Positions 10,362 through 19,145 of a DNA stretch of 64,000 nt are shown in pieces. Where the stretch lies: assembly GCF_005405545.1 (NCBI RefSeq), contig NZ_BJEG01000004.1:4946-68945 (forward strand), written 5' to 3'. The first letter of the stretch is position 1, and every line of letters begins with the position of its first letter. Source of the stretch: Weissella hellenica. Lineage in GTDB: Bacteria > Bacillota > Bacilli > Lactobacillales > Lactobacillaceae. Made by a program: the position numbers and the translations under genes. The notes beneath the pieces were generated by a model. That model was not told the DNA's origin and ran no database searches. It was given only the letters and a program-made list of their open reading frames with translations.

Positions 10362-11912
10362 TTGAAGTTTTCAGAGTTAGGTCTTACACAAGACCTTTTG
10401 ACAGCCATTGAGAAGCATGGCTATGTAGAAGCTACGCCAATTCAGGAAAAGACAATTCCGTTGACAATGGCTGGTAAAGACGTTATTGGTCAAGCCCAAA
10501 CAGGAACCGGTAAGACAGCTGCATTTGGTTTGCCAATCCTAGAAATGATTGACAATGATAATAAAGATGTTCAAGCCTTGGTTGTTTCACCAACCCGTGA
10601 ACTAGCTATCCAAACCCAAGAAGAATTATTCAAGCTTGGTCGTGATAAGCATGTTCGTGTACAAGCTGTTTTCGGTGGTGCTGATATTCGTCGCCAAATT
10701 AATGGCTTGAACCATGGTGCCCACATTGTTGTTGGAACACCTGGTCGTTTAATTGACCATATTCGTCGTGGTACGATTAACCTATCACATGTTAAGACAT
10801 TGGTATTAGATGAAGCCGATGAAATGTTGAACATGGGATTCTTAGAAGATATTGAATCAATCTTGAAGGCCGTCCCTGATGAGCGCCAAACATTGTTGTT
10901 CTCAGCAACAATGCCTGCAGCTATCAAACGTATTGGTGTTCAATTTATGACTAATCCTGAGCACATTCAAATTGCTGCTAAGGAATTGACAACAGACTTA
11001 GTTGATCAATATTATGTACGTGTACGTGATTTTGAAAAGTTTGATGTACTAACTCGTATTTTGGATGTACAACAACCACAACTAGCAATTATGTTCGGTC
11101 GTACAAAGCGTCGTGTCGATGAATTGACACGTGGTTTGGAACTACGTGGCTTTAATGCTGCTGGTATCCACGGTGATTTAACACAACAAAAGCGTTCACA
11201 AGTTTTGAAGCAATTCAAGAACGGTGAAATCCGCATTTTGGTTGCAACTGATGTTGCTGCTCGTGGACTAGATGTTTCTGGTGTTGATTACGTTTATAAC
11301 TTTGATATTCCACAAGATTCAGAATCATATGTTCACCGTATTGGGCGTACAGGTCGTGCCGGTGCTCATGGTACTTCTGTAACATTTATTTCAAATGCTG
11401 AAATGGATTACTTGAAGGACATTGAAAAGCTAACTAAGAAGCGTATGCAACCATTAAAGCCATATACGCACGAAGAAGCACTTGCTGGTCGTATGAGTGT
11501 TGCGGCTGCATCCGTTGATGCAATTGTTAAGACAACTGCAAATGTTGCTGATTCAGATCTAGTTGACCAATTAGCTGAAAAGTATGATGCTCGTGAATTA
11601 GCAGCTGCCTTGTTAGGTTCTGCTGCTAACGTTGAAGAGATGGATGCTGAATTTAAGCTATCACACGAACGTCCATTACCACATAAGCATGGTGGTAACA
11701 GTGGTCGTCGCGGTGGTGGTAGCCGTGGTCGTCGCGATGGTGATCGTCGTCATGGTAATGGCGGTGGTGGTTACCGTGGTAACCGTGGTCAACGTGAGCG
11801 TCGTTCATATGATCGTGGTTCACGTACTGGTTCAGGTGATCGCTCACAACGTGGACATTCAGGTGCACCACGTCGTCAATCACGTAACTTTGTTATTAAT
11901 AATAACGACTAA
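10362..11912 (+). CDS. cshA: DEAD-box RNA helicase with RGG-rich tail
   Basis: A 516-residue ATP-dependent RNA helicase of the CshA type, acting in RNA decay, ribosome assembly and cold adaptation. It begins with the Q-motif region (FSELGLTQDLLTAIEKHGY...TPIQ). Then come motif I AQTGTGKT, Ia PTRELAIQ, Ib GTPGRL, II DEAD, III SAT, IV MFGRTKRR, V ARGLDVSGV and VI HRIGRTGRAG. After residue about 440 the tail is rich in Arg and Gly (SGRRGGGSRGRRDGDRR), a disordered RNA-binding segment. It starts at TTG, with GGAGG eight bases upstream and the start matching the conserved N-terminus. Confidence 0.96.
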   Translation: MKFSELGLTQDLLTAIEKHGYVEATPIQEKTIPLTMAGKDVIGQAQTGTGKTAAFGLPILEMIDNDNKDVQALVVSPTRELAIQTQEELFKLGRDKHVRVQAVFGGADIRRQINGLNHGAHIVVGTPGRLIDHIRRGTINLSHVKTLVLDEADEMLNMGFLEDIESILKAVPDERQTLLFSATMPAAIKRIGVQFMTNPEHIQIAAKELTTDLVDQYYVRVRDFEKFDVLTRILDVQQPQLAIMFGRTKRRVDELTRGLELRGFNAAGIHGDLTQQKRSQVLKQFKNGEIRILVATDVAARGLDVSGVDYVYNFDIPQDSESYVHRIGRTGRAGAHGTSVTFISNAEMDYLKDIEKLTKKRMQPLKPYTHEEALAGRMSVAAASVDAIVKTTANVADSDLVDQLAEKYDARELAAALLGSAANVEEMDAEFKLSHERPLPHKHGGNSGRRGGGSRGRRDGDRRHGNGGGGYRGNRGQRERRSYDRGSRTGSGDRSQRGHSGAPRRQSRNFVINNND

Positions 11913-11932
11913 TCATTAAATAAAAAATTATT

Positions 11933-11974
11933 AAAAGCATCACAAGAATTTATTCAAATTCTTGTGATGCTTTT
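11933..11974. terminator. Terminator after cshA
   Basis: A perfect 19-bp stem (11933-11951 with 11956-11974) around a 4-base loop, ending in TTTT. Confidence 0.9.
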
Positions 11975-12056
11975 GTATATGGTAGAATAAAAATTAAGCG
12001 AATATATTTGGGTATAGAGGGTATAATGAAATTAGTATTTTTTGGGAGGAAACAAC

Positions 12057-13574
12057 ATGATCGTGGGACATGGAATTGATGCACAAATGATTAGTCATGT
12101 TGCCGACGTTGCAAAACGACGGCCGAGCTTCATTGATGTTATTTTGACACCAGCTGAACGGGCAGTGTACAATGCTCGAAAAGGCAAGCATCAAAAAGAA
12201 TTTTTAGCAGGTAGGTTCTCAATTAAAGAGGCATACAGTAAGGCAATTGGGACCGGTATTGGCACGCATGCTCGTTGGCAAGACATTGAGGTTTTACCAA
12301 ATGAATCAGGTCAGCCGGTTATGGTTAAGCACCCTAAACAAGGGGAAGCTAACGTACATATTTCCATATCACACACAGGTGATATGGTTCATAGTTCTGT
12401 TATTTTAGAAATGGCTACACCACAAATAACTGAACCACATCAACTCGATGTCATTGATCAAGCTGTTATTAGTACTCGGCGTCCGGCTTGGGTTGAAGTT
12501 TCGGCAAGTGCCATTGCACATAATATAACGGCAATACGCCATTTAACTGGAACTAAACGATTTATTGCAATCGTGAAGGCCAATGCATATGGTCATGGGT
12601 TAACACAAGTTGTATTAGCTGCGCAAAAGGCAAATATTGATGGCTTTGGTGTCGCAACAATTGATGAAGCCATCTGGTTACGTGAATTTGGCATCGACTT
12701 ACCAATTTTTATCCTCGGCGTAACACCAGCTTCATATGCAGTTGATCTTGCTAGATACCAATTAATACCAGTTGTATCTAGTGAAGCTTGGTTAGATGAG
12801 TTAATTAACAATATCCCTGCAGAAAAGCAATTAGTTGTATCAATTGGGGTCGATACGGGTATGGGACGGATTGGTATTCATCAAAAAGATGAATTGGCAC
12901 GAGTGGTCGAAAAGATAACCACACATCAACAATTATCTCTAAAAGGAATTGGTATGCATTTTGCAACGGCTGATCAAAAAGATATAGCTTACTATCAAAA
13001 GCAACTTCAAAATTGGCATAACTTAGTTGATGATTTAGATTTGCCAGCAGATGTTTGGTATCACATGGCTAATTCAGCAACGACGCTATGGCACGACCAA
13101 CCAACGTTAGACACAGTACGTGTTGGTGCCGCTATGTACGGCTTTAATCCGTCTGGTAATGAATTAGCAACTGATAAGTTAATCGCTGCTTTATCGTTAA
13201 AAGCAGCTTTAGTGCATGTTAAACAGGTAGCGGCAGGTACATCTGTATCCTATGGTGCAACCTATACAACGACTCAACCAGAATGGATTGGGACGTTGCC
13301 AATTGGTTATGCAGATGGTTATGCACGTCAATTACAAGGAATGTACGGTTTGCTAGCAGACGGTCGCCGTGTCGAAATTATTGGTCGCATTGCAATGGAT
13401 CAATTAATGGTTCGTTTACCAGAAGCATTACCAGTGGGAACTGTGATAACGTTAATTGGTCAAGCTGGTCAAGAGACCATCACGCTAGAAATGTTAGCCG
13501 ATCGCTTAGGTACAATTCCGTATGAAGTAGCAACCAGTTTAGCGCCCCGCTTACCACGAAAATTAGTGAAGTAA
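12057..13574 (+). CDS. acpS-alr: Natural fusion: holo-ACP synthase (AcpS) + alanine racemase (Alr)
   Basis: One 505-residue frame carries two enzymes normally made separately. Residues 1-118 are AcpS, which attaches phosphopantetheine to acyl carrier protein: VGHGID with metal ligand Asp8, LTPAE, and EFLAGRFSIKEAYSKAIGTG with Glu58. Residues 119-142 are a linker. Residues 143-505 are alanine racemase, which supplies D-Ala for the cell wall: WVEVSASAIAHN, PLP-binding Lys174 in AIVKANAYGHG, and catalytic Tyr399 in SVSYGATYT. In most Lactobacillales acpS and alr are adjacent genes, so this looks like loss of the intervening stop and start. GGGAGGA supports the ATG at 12057; an in-frame ATG at 12042 lacks support. 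Confidence 0.95.
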   Translation: MIVGHGIDAQMISHVADVAKRRPSFIDVILTPAERAVYNARKGKHQKEFLAGRFSIKEAYSKAIGTGIGTHARWQDIEVLPNESGQPVMVKHPKQGEANVHISISHTGDMVHSSVILEMATPQITEPHQLDVIDQAVISTRRPAWVEVSASAIAHNITAIRHLTGTKRFIAIVKANAYGHGLTQVVLAAQKANIDGFGVATIDEAIWLREFGIDLPIFILGVTPASYAVDLARYQLIPVVSSEAWLDELINNIPAEKQLVVSIGVDTGMGRIGIHQKDELARVVEKITTHQQLSLKGIGMHFATADQKDIAYYQKQLQNWHNLVDDLDLPADVWYHMANSATTLWHDQPTLDTVRVGAAMYGFNPSGNELATDKLIAALSLKAALVHVKQVAAGTSVSYGATYTTTQPEWIGTLPIGYADGYARQLQGMYGLLADGRRVEIIGRIAMDQLMVRLPEALPVGTVITLIGQAGQETITLEMLADRLGTIPYEVATSLAPRLPRKLVK

Positions 13575-13584
13575 AGAGAGACGT

Positions 13585-13947
13585 ATGGTAAATAAAAATG
13601 AAATTAAACGTGGTGATATCTTTTTTGCAGATTTATCACCCGTTATTGGTTCAGAACAAGGTGGTCAACGACCTGTTGTTATTATTCAAAATAATGTTGG
13701 TAATCAACACTCGCCAACTGTTATTATTGCTCCAATTACGGCGAAAATCGCAAAGCCCAAATTACCAACGCATGTTGGTTTACCGGCAGAAGCGACAGAG
13801 GCTGGCATTGGTCGGGATTCCGTTATTTTGTTAGAACAAATTAGAACCATTGATAAACGACGCTTGCAAGATCGTATCGGTATGATCCCGGGTGGTTTGT
13901 TAGTTAAGGTTGATCAAGCATTAGTCATTAGTTTGGGTCTAGTATAA
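13585..13947 (+). CDS. mazF: MazF/PemK-family endoribonuclease toxin
   Basis: A 120-residue MazF (NdoA-like) mRNA interferase that cleaves single-stranded RNA at short motifs. Family signatures are KRGDIFFADLSPVIGSEQGG near the N-terminus, RPVVIIQN, and TVIIAPITAKI. The C-terminal LEQIRTIDKRRL helix is also typical. It lies 10 bases after alr, as in many Firmicutes, but no antitoxin ORF fits between alr and mazF. In B. subtilis the antitoxin gene ndoAI lies in exactly that position. The antitoxin may be encoded elsewhere, or the toxin may be kept for housekeeping RNA decay. Confidence 0.93.
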   Translation: MVNKNEIKRGDIFFADLSPVIGSEQGGQRPVVIIQNNVGNQHSPTVIIAPITAKIAKPKLPTHVGLPAEATEAGIGRDSVILLEQIRTIDKRRLQDRIGMIPGGLLVKVDQALVISLGLV

Positions 13948-13960
13948 TTTAATGTTAGAT

Positions 13961-13998
13961 AGGTGGATAAGGCGTTAATGCTTTAGCCGCCTGTTTTT
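13961..13998 (+). terminator. Terminator after mazF
   Basis: AGGTGG (13961-13966) pairs with CCGCCT (13987-13992), followed by GTTTTTAT. Moderate stem with one G-T pair. Confidence 0.7.
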
Positions 13999-14028
13999 AT
14001 TAATAACATCTGTGAAAAGGAGGATAGC

Positions 14029-16329
14029 ATGGCTGAAGAAAGAGAACTGGAACAACACAGATTAAACAATGTCGCGCAAGAAATTGATAAGCAATTACAA
14101 AAAGCCGAAACATTTTATGATAAAGCACATTCAGAAACGCGAGCAGTTGAGAGTAATTATATTGCTAATACTTCAATTAATACAGCTGAAGTAGATGATG
14201 CAATGGAAACAAATGCCGAAATTCAACAGCAACGAAATATTGTTGCGCGTGTTACTGAAACTGAAAATATCATGGCTAAGACAGTCACTACGCTTAAACT
14301 ATTGCGGACAAGTCCTTATTTTGGCCGCGTAGATATTATTGAAGATAATTGGCCTGAAACCTTATATATTGGTTTAGCATCTTTACAAGATGAAACGGGT
14401 GATTTTTTGATTTATGATTGGCGGGCACCAATTAGCGGTATTTATTATAACGGAACATTGGGTAAAGTTAGTTATCCAACGCCAAGTGGTGAACAAACAG
14501 TTGATTTACAAAAAAAGCGACAATTTGTTATTCATGATGGTCAAATCACGAGTATGTTTGATACAAATGAAACTGTTGGGGATGAAATGTTGCAATATGC
14601 ACTTGGACAACAAAATGATGATGTGATGCGTAATATTGTGGCTACTATTCAACAAGAACAGAATCAAATTATTCGTGATACGACTAGTGATTTGTTAGTC
14701 GTACAAGGTGTTGCTGGTTCCGGTAAAACATCGGCTATTTTGCAACGAATTGCTTTTTTGCTTTTCCATTCTAGAGAAGAGCTAAATTCTGATCAAATTG
14801 TATTATTTTCACCTAATCGTTTATTTTCAAGTTATATTGCGGATGTCTTACCATCACTTGGTGAACGAAATATGCGTCAGGTAACGTTAGCAGAGTTTTT
14901 TAGTGCTCGCTTACAAGGGTTAACCGTTCAGACGTTGTTTGATCGTTATGAGCAAGAGCAACATTTTATCGGTCATGCAAGTTACTCGGTACGCCAAGAA
15001 TTGGAAAGTGAACAGATTGTATCAGTAATTGATGATTATATTGCACAATTATCTACTAATGATATCCATTTTTTTGATATTTACTACGAAGACAAGATTT
15101 TCTTTGGTGCGCAAGAATTTCAGACGTATCTGGCAACAATACCAACCAGTTATACAATACGTGAACGGATTAGTCAGCTTCAAAAACATTTTATGCAAGT
15201 ATTAACTGATCGTATTGAAAGTTTGCAGGATGCTGATTGGGTACTAACAGAACTAGATAATCTAACGGACCAAGAATATCAAAATTTAATTGGCGATGAT
15301 GACCTTGAAGAAACCTTGGTTTCTGAAAATGAAGACACTGTTATTTCACTAGTTGCTAAACGTTATTTAACAAAACAATGGCAAGTTATTGATGATGCTT
15401 TGTATAATAATTTTTATTTAGATATTTATCAACAATATCGTTCATTTTTGCAATATGTTACTGAACAAAAAATTGATGAACAATCTGAATGGTGGCAAGC
15501 TAAGCAACGCCGGTTTGATCTGCAGTTAGAATACCATCGCATTGATTTAGAAGATGCTGCACCCCTATTATTTTTACGAGACAGATTAACTGGCGGGGGC
15601 ATTAATCAGGCGATGTCGTATGTCTTTATAGACGAAATGCAAGATTATGCAATGGCGCAGTTGCTATATTTGAAGCATGCTTTCCCAAAGGCTAAATTTA
15701 CCGTGTTAGGAGATTCTGAACAAGCGTTATTCCGCCAAGTTGAGACACCGCAGACGCTGCTGAATAAATACGCACAAGGGTTTGATGCACAAAAACCGGC
15801 ATTAATTAAATTAAACAGGGCTTATCGTTCAACGCATGAAATTATGAATTTTGCCAAAGCACTGTTACCCGATGGTAATGACATTATGACTTTTACCCGA
15901 CATGGAGAAAAACCAATCTTACGACAAGCGTATCCAGATACTAGTGTGGCCGTTTTAAATGATGAAGTAGCCAAGCTACGCCAAAGTTTTCAAACTGTTG
16001 CTATTTTAACGAAAACAGCAGAACAAGCCGAATTAGTACTGGAAGCTTTACGCCGTTACCCAGAAAAAGTACAATTGCTACATGCAATGGATCGTACACG
16101 GACGGCAAATGTTTTAGTGATGCCAATTTATTTAGCCAAGGGGTTAGAATTTGACGCAGTTATTGGTTATGACGTATCACAAAATAATTATCCTGATGAT
16201 AAAGCAATTGGTTTGTTATATACATTGGCATCTAGAGCAATGCATGCGTTGCATCTTGTAACAGTTGGACCGGTATCACCATTGATAATTCAAGTACAAA
16301 ATACGTTGGCGTCATCATTATTAGAATAA
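14029..16329 (+). CDS. helD: HelD-like UvrD-family helicase, RNA polymerase recycling factor
   Basis: A 766-residue superfamily 1 ATPase of the HelD group, which binds RNA polymerase and releases it from stalled or post-termination complexes. The long N-terminal coiled coil (residues 1-100, many Glu, Gln and Lys) is the part that reaches into the polymerase channels and separates HelD from true UvrD/PcrA. FLIYDWRAPISG is a family marker. Walker A is GVAGSGKTSA near residue 228. Motif II reads FIDEMQDYA, and GDSEQALFR and LNRAYRST follow. AGGAGG precedes the ATG. Confidence 0.9.
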   Translation: MAEERELEQHRLNNVAQEIDKQLQKAETFYDKAHSETRAVESNYIANTSINTAEVDDAMETNAEIQQQRNIVARVTETENIMAKTVTTLKLLRTSPYFGRVDIIEDNWPETLYIGLASLQDETGDFLIYDWRAPISGIYYNGTLGKVSYPTPSGEQTVDLQKKRQFVIHDGQITSMFDTNETVGDEMLQYALGQQNDDVMRNIVATIQQEQNQIIRDTTSDLLVVQGVAGSGKTSAILQRIAFLLFHSREELNSDQIVLFSPNRLFSSYIADVLPSLGERNMRQVTLAEFFSARLQGLTVQTLFDRYEQEQHFIGHASYSVRQELESEQIVSVIDDYIAQLSTNDIHFFDIYYEDKIFFGAQEFQTYLATIPTSYTIRERISQLQKHFMQVLTDRIESLQDADWVLTELDNLTDQEYQNLIGDDDLEETLVSENEDTVISLVAKRYLTKQWQVIDDALYNNFYLDIYQQYRSFLQYVTEQKIDEQSEWWQAKQRRFDLQLEYHRIDLEDAAPLLFLRDRLTGGGINQAMSYVFIDEMQDYAMAQLLYLKHAFPKAKFTVLGDSEQALFRQVETPQTLLNKYAQGFDAQKPALIKLNRAYRSTHEIMNFAKALLPDGNDIMTFTRHGEKPILRQAYPDTSVAVLNDEVAKLRQSFQTVAILTKTAEQAELVLEALRRYPEKVQLLHAMDRTRTANVLVMPIYLAKGLEFDAVIGYDVSQNNYPDDKAIGLLYTLASRAMHALHLVTVGPVSPLIIQVQNTLASSLLE

Positions 16330-16426
16330 TATTGATTTAAGTGCTTGTTATCGTACGAAAAAACTTTTACAATTGGGTTTGACGAATTTAAATTTGTGGT
16401 TTAACTGCATAGAAAGAAGAAAAGAT

Positions 16427-17446
16427 ATGGATGAAAAGAAAGTTTTGTTAACTGGTGATCGCCCAACTGGCAAATTACACATTGGACATTATGTTGGTTC
16501 TTTAAAAACACGTGTTGCAATGCAAGATTCTGGTTTGTACGAGCCATATATTATGGTTGCTGATAAGCAAGCATTTACGGATAATGCACGAAATCCTGAA
16601 AAACTTCAAAACTCTCTTTTTGAAGTTGTTTTGGATTACTTAGCGGTTGGCATTGATCCTAAGAAAACAACAATTTTTGTGCAATCAGCAGTACCTGAAT
16701 TATCTGAATTAACGGAATATTTTCTTAACTTAGTTTCAGTTGCACGTGTACAACGTAACCCAACTGTTAAAGCAGAGATTCAACAAAAAGGTTTTGGTGA
16801 AAGCATTCCAACGGGATTCTTTATTTATCCTGTATCCCAAGCAGCTGATATTGCATTGTTTAAAGGACAGGTCGTTCCGGTTGGGGATGATCAAAAGCCA
16901 ATGTTGGAGCAGACGCGCGAATTAGTTCGTACGTTTAATCGTTATTACAATACAGATATTTTGGTTGAGCCAGAAGGTATCTTCCCACCAGAGGGTCAAG
17001 GACGTATTCCGGGATTAGATGGTAATGCTAAGATGTCAAAATCTTTGGATAATGCGATTTACTTGAGTGATGATGAAGAAACATTATGGGCAAAAGTTAA
17101 GTCAATGTATACAGATCCAACACATGTTCGTCTAACTGATCCAGGTCATATTGAAGGCAATATGGTCTTTACATATCTTGATATTTTTGATGAAGATAAA
17201 GCATATGTTGCTGATCTTAAAGCACAATATCAAGCAGGTGGCTTAGGTGACATGAAAATTAAAAAGTATTTGTTTGAAGTATTAAACAAGGAGTTAGCAC
17301 CAATTCGTGAACGTCGTGCGCGATATGCAGGGGACCGTGATGCTGTTTTGCAAATCGTTAAAGAAGGTTCAGAAAAAGCGCGCTTAATCGGACAACAAAC
17401 CATGGCTGAGGTTCGCCACGCTATGGGTGTTGATTATTGGGGTTGA
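16427..17446 (+). CDS. trpS: Tryptophanyl-tRNA synthetase
   Basis: A 339-residue class Ic synthetase that charges tRNA-Trp. The HIGH motif is KLHIGHYVG at residues 16-24; the KMSKS motif is AKMSKSLDN near residue 204. Length and the DRPTGKLHIGH opening match the Lactobacillales form. I chose the ATG at 16427, preceded by GAAAGAAG; an in-frame ATG at 16373 would add 18 non-conserved residues. No T-box leader is visible in the 97 bases after helD, so regulation by uncharged tRNA is not supported. Confidence 0.96.
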   Translation: MDEKKVLLTGDRPTGKLHIGHYVGSLKTRVAMQDSGLYEPYIMVADKQAFTDNARNPEKLQNSLFEVVLDYLAVGIDPKKTTIFVQSAVPELSELTEYFLNLVSVARVQRNPTVKAEIQQKGFGESIPTGFFIYPVSQAADIALFKGQVVPVGDDQKPMLEQTRELVRTFNRYYNTDILVEPEGIFPPEGQGRIPGLDGNAKMSKSLDNAIYLSDDEETLWAKVKSMYTDPTHVRLTDPGHIEGNMVFTYLDIFDEDKAYVADLKAQYQAGGLGDMKIKKYLFEVLNKELAPIRERRARYAGDRDAVLQIVKEGSEKARLIGQQTMAEVRHAMGVDYWG

Positions 17447-17476
17447 TGATTAATTAGTACCTTTAAGGAGTATTAA

Positions 17477-18406
17477 ATGAGTTATTTAGCAGTCATTGAC
17501 TTGGGTTCAAACTCAACTCGTATGGTAGTTGAAGAACTGCAAGCAGATGGAAATTTTATTGAATTACGTCGCCGTAAATTGGACACGCGTTTGGCAGAAG
17601 GTATGGCCGAAAATGATGGTGAATTGACAGACGCAGCTATGACACGTGTTGTTAATGCATTATTGGAATTTCAACAAGATTATATGATGTTTGATGATGT
17701 GACAGTTGTGGGAATTGCAACCGCAGCTGTGCGTGAGGCTGAGAATCAAGCTGTGTTCTTGGATAAAGTTTTCCGTGCAGTTGGTGTGGAAATTCGAGTA
17801 CTAACAGGTGATCAAGAAGCTTATTATGATTATCTGGGTGCTGCATCAGCATTGGATATTACTGATGCGTGGTTGTTAGATACTGGTGGTGCGAGTGTTG
17901 AATTAGTTGGCATCGAAGATCGAATGGCGACCAACATGATGAGTTTGCCATTTGGTGCCGTTAATTTATCAGAAAAATTTAAATTGAATGTTGCAGGGGT
18001 TGTGTCACCTGATTCAATTGAAAAGGCGGCTAAATATGTTAATACACAGTATGCTAAGTTGCCTTGGCTAGATGATACAGTCACACTACCAATTATTTTG
18101 TTAGGTGGTGCTAACCGTTCACTGGCGCGATTGGATCGGGTAAAACATGGTTTACCTGCTGATTCCGATTTTCATGGCTATGAAATGTCAACATCGGCAG
18201 TTGTGGAAACTTATCATAAATTAACGACGATGACTAAGGATGAACGAGAAGAACTATTAGACTTAGAAGCTAATCGTGCTGATATTATTGTTAGTGGACT
18301 GTTACCTTTGATTGAATTAATCAAACGCACTGGTGCAAGTAAAGTGATTTTTTCTGCTTCAGGGGTTCGTGAAGGTTTGTTACAAGAATATCGGATGGAA
18401 AATTAA
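17477..18406 (+). CDS. ppx: Ppx/GppA family phosphatase
   Basis: A 309-residue protein of the exopolyphosphatase/pppGpp phosphatase family (ASKHA fold). The phosphate-1 loop AVIDLGSNSTRMVV is at the N-terminus and LLDTGGASVEL is the phosphate-2 loop; LLGGANRS and SASGVREGLL follow. This is the short single-domain form without the C-terminal HD-like domain of E. coli Ppx. Substrate (polyphosphate or pppGpp) cannot be decided from sequence, and no ppk lies nearby. AAGGAG precedes the ATG; it follows trpS by 30 bases and probably shares its mRNA. Confidence 0.88.
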   Translation: MSYLAVIDLGSNSTRMVVEELQADGNFIELRRRKLDTRLAEGMAENDGELTDAAMTRVVNALLEFQQDYMMFDDVTVVGIATAAVREAENQAVFLDKVFRAVGVEIRVLTGDQEAYYDYLGAASALDITDAWLLDTGGASVELVGIEDRMATNMMSLPFGAVNLSEKFKLNVAGVVSPDSIEKAAKYVNTQYAKLPWLDDTVTLPIILLGGANRSLARLDRVKHGLPADSDFHGYEMSTSAVVETYHKLTTMTKDEREELLDLEANRADIIVSGLLPLIELIKRTGASKVIFSASGVREGLLQEYRMEN

Positions 18407-18410
18407 TCTA

Positions 18411-18446
18411 AAAAAGCGTTTGGAGCGGTGTTCCAAACGCTTTTTT
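18411..18446. terminator. Terminator after ppx
   Basis: The 14-base arm at 18411-18424 (AAAAAGCGTTTGGA) pairs with 18432-18445 (TCCAAACGCTTTTT), then T. Confidence 0.92.
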
Positions 18447-18474
18447 GTTTAATTATCCAAAACGGTAGTTGTAT

Positions 18475-18623
18475 CCGCAGATTGGCAACGCTCTCCATAA
18501 ACGCGCACCGACCAGCAACATTCCTTATATAAGCCCAATTTTGACCCAGTCGCTTGACAGCGTCGGGGCACAAAACAGGTCTTATACCGGAATGCTAACC
18601 GCAGATTGGCAACGCTCTTCATA
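18475..18623. repeat. Direct repeats flanking a long imperfect hairpin
   Basis: Two copies of a 25-base repeat (18475-18499 and 18599-18623, CCGCAGATTGGCAACGCTCT then C or T, then CATA) match at 24 of 25 positions. Between them an inverted repeat (18517-18535 with 18578-18596) extends through TTTTG/CAAAA, CCC/GGG and CGCT/AGCG pairings to a short loop. No ORF is present. It looks like a mobile or tandemly built intergenic repeat unit, or a structured RNA. Family unknown. Confidence 0.6.
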
Positions 18624-18624
18624 T

Positions 18625-18660
18625 AAAAAGCCGCCGGTTCGTTGACCCGCGGCTATTTTT
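18625..18660. terminator. Terminator ending the leftward noncoding unit
   Basis: GC-rich stem AGCCGC/GCGGCT plus GG/CC pairs, with an A-run on one side and a T-run on the other. It can work in both directions; leftward it would end the cre-controlled transcript. Confidence 0.75.
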
Positions 18661-19095
18661 GTTAGATATGATACTTCTAACAAGGGGTGCACTTTAATTT
18701 GCAACCCTGTATTCAATTGTAATGGCAACTACTAGAAGTTTAATCTGCAGATTTAAACGACTGTCGCTAGCAATTACCCAAACCAACTACATCTTGCTGC
18801 AACTACTACTGCATCCAAAATTATCCGTTTAAAAAGCGAATCGTGTCGGGAGCAGCCTCCAAATCAAGCTATATGCTTACGCCCTGATGAGGGTTATCAT
18901 AGCTCGTTGAAGAAACTGATGCTAATGATAACAAGATAGTCAATTCATGACTTAATGTTTATCTTTAAAATTTGATACTTAAATTATCTTGTTTCATTAC
19001 TGTAACACGCCCATATGGATTCGTGTAGAAGAAGTGATATTTGTGGTTAGATTAATATAATCTGTCAAATCACTACCTACCTTTCCTTTTGGTAC
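18627..19095 (-). ncRNA. Candidate catabolite-controlled structured noncoding RNA, about 470 bases
   Basis: No convincing gene lies here on either strand. A leftward promoter (19130-19102) and a terminator (18660-18625) bracket it. Internal pairings: a 15-bp stem with one bulge (around 18922-18937 and 18984-18998); AGCTAT/ATAGCT around CCCT/AGGG (18868-18905); TTGTTAGA/TCTAACAA close to the terminator; AGTGAT/ATCACT near the 5' end. One tiny frame starting TTG at 19068 (23 codons, ending 18997) has GGAAAGG-like bases upstream, so a short peptide is possible. I find no tmRNA, RNase P, SRP or T-box signature. Confidence 0.45.
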
Positions 19096-19101
19096 ACCTA
19101 T

Positions 19102-19130
19102 ATAGTAGCATTTAATGAAAGCGGTTACAA
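19102..19130 (-). promoter_or_regulatory. Leftward promoter overlapped by a cre site
   Basis: On the minus strand TTGTAA (19130-19125), a 17-base spacer and TACTAT (19107-19102). The plus strand at 19116-19129 reads TGAAAGCGGTTACA, a full match to the CcpA consensus, covering the -35 and spacer. CcpA-HPr(Ser-P) would repress. It reads away from the oxidoreductase gene into the gene-free region. Confidence 0.65.
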
Positions 19131-19145
19131 GAAACAACCCTTAAT

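Noticed and set aside
10311-10450. Upstream frame overlapping the cshA start
   Set aside because: It begins at ATG 10298 after the hairpin T-run with no ribosome site; nothing supports translation.
11632-11919. Long alternative frames inside the end of cshA, on both strands
   Set aside because: They are shadows of the Arg/Gly-codon-rich tail, giving His- or Val-rich nonsense.
16330-16426. T-box leader before trpS
   Set aside because: Under 100 bases, without the T-box sequence or a terminator.
18890-18935. CTGATGAG ... GAAAC, resembling a hammerhead ribozyme core
   Set aside because: The bases between the two boxes do not form the required stem II directly followed by GAAA, and stems I and III are not evident.
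18627-19095. tmRNA, RNase P RNA or T-box leader
   Set aside because: No tRNA-like ends or tag frame, no conserved RNase P core, no T-box sequence; only the length is similar.
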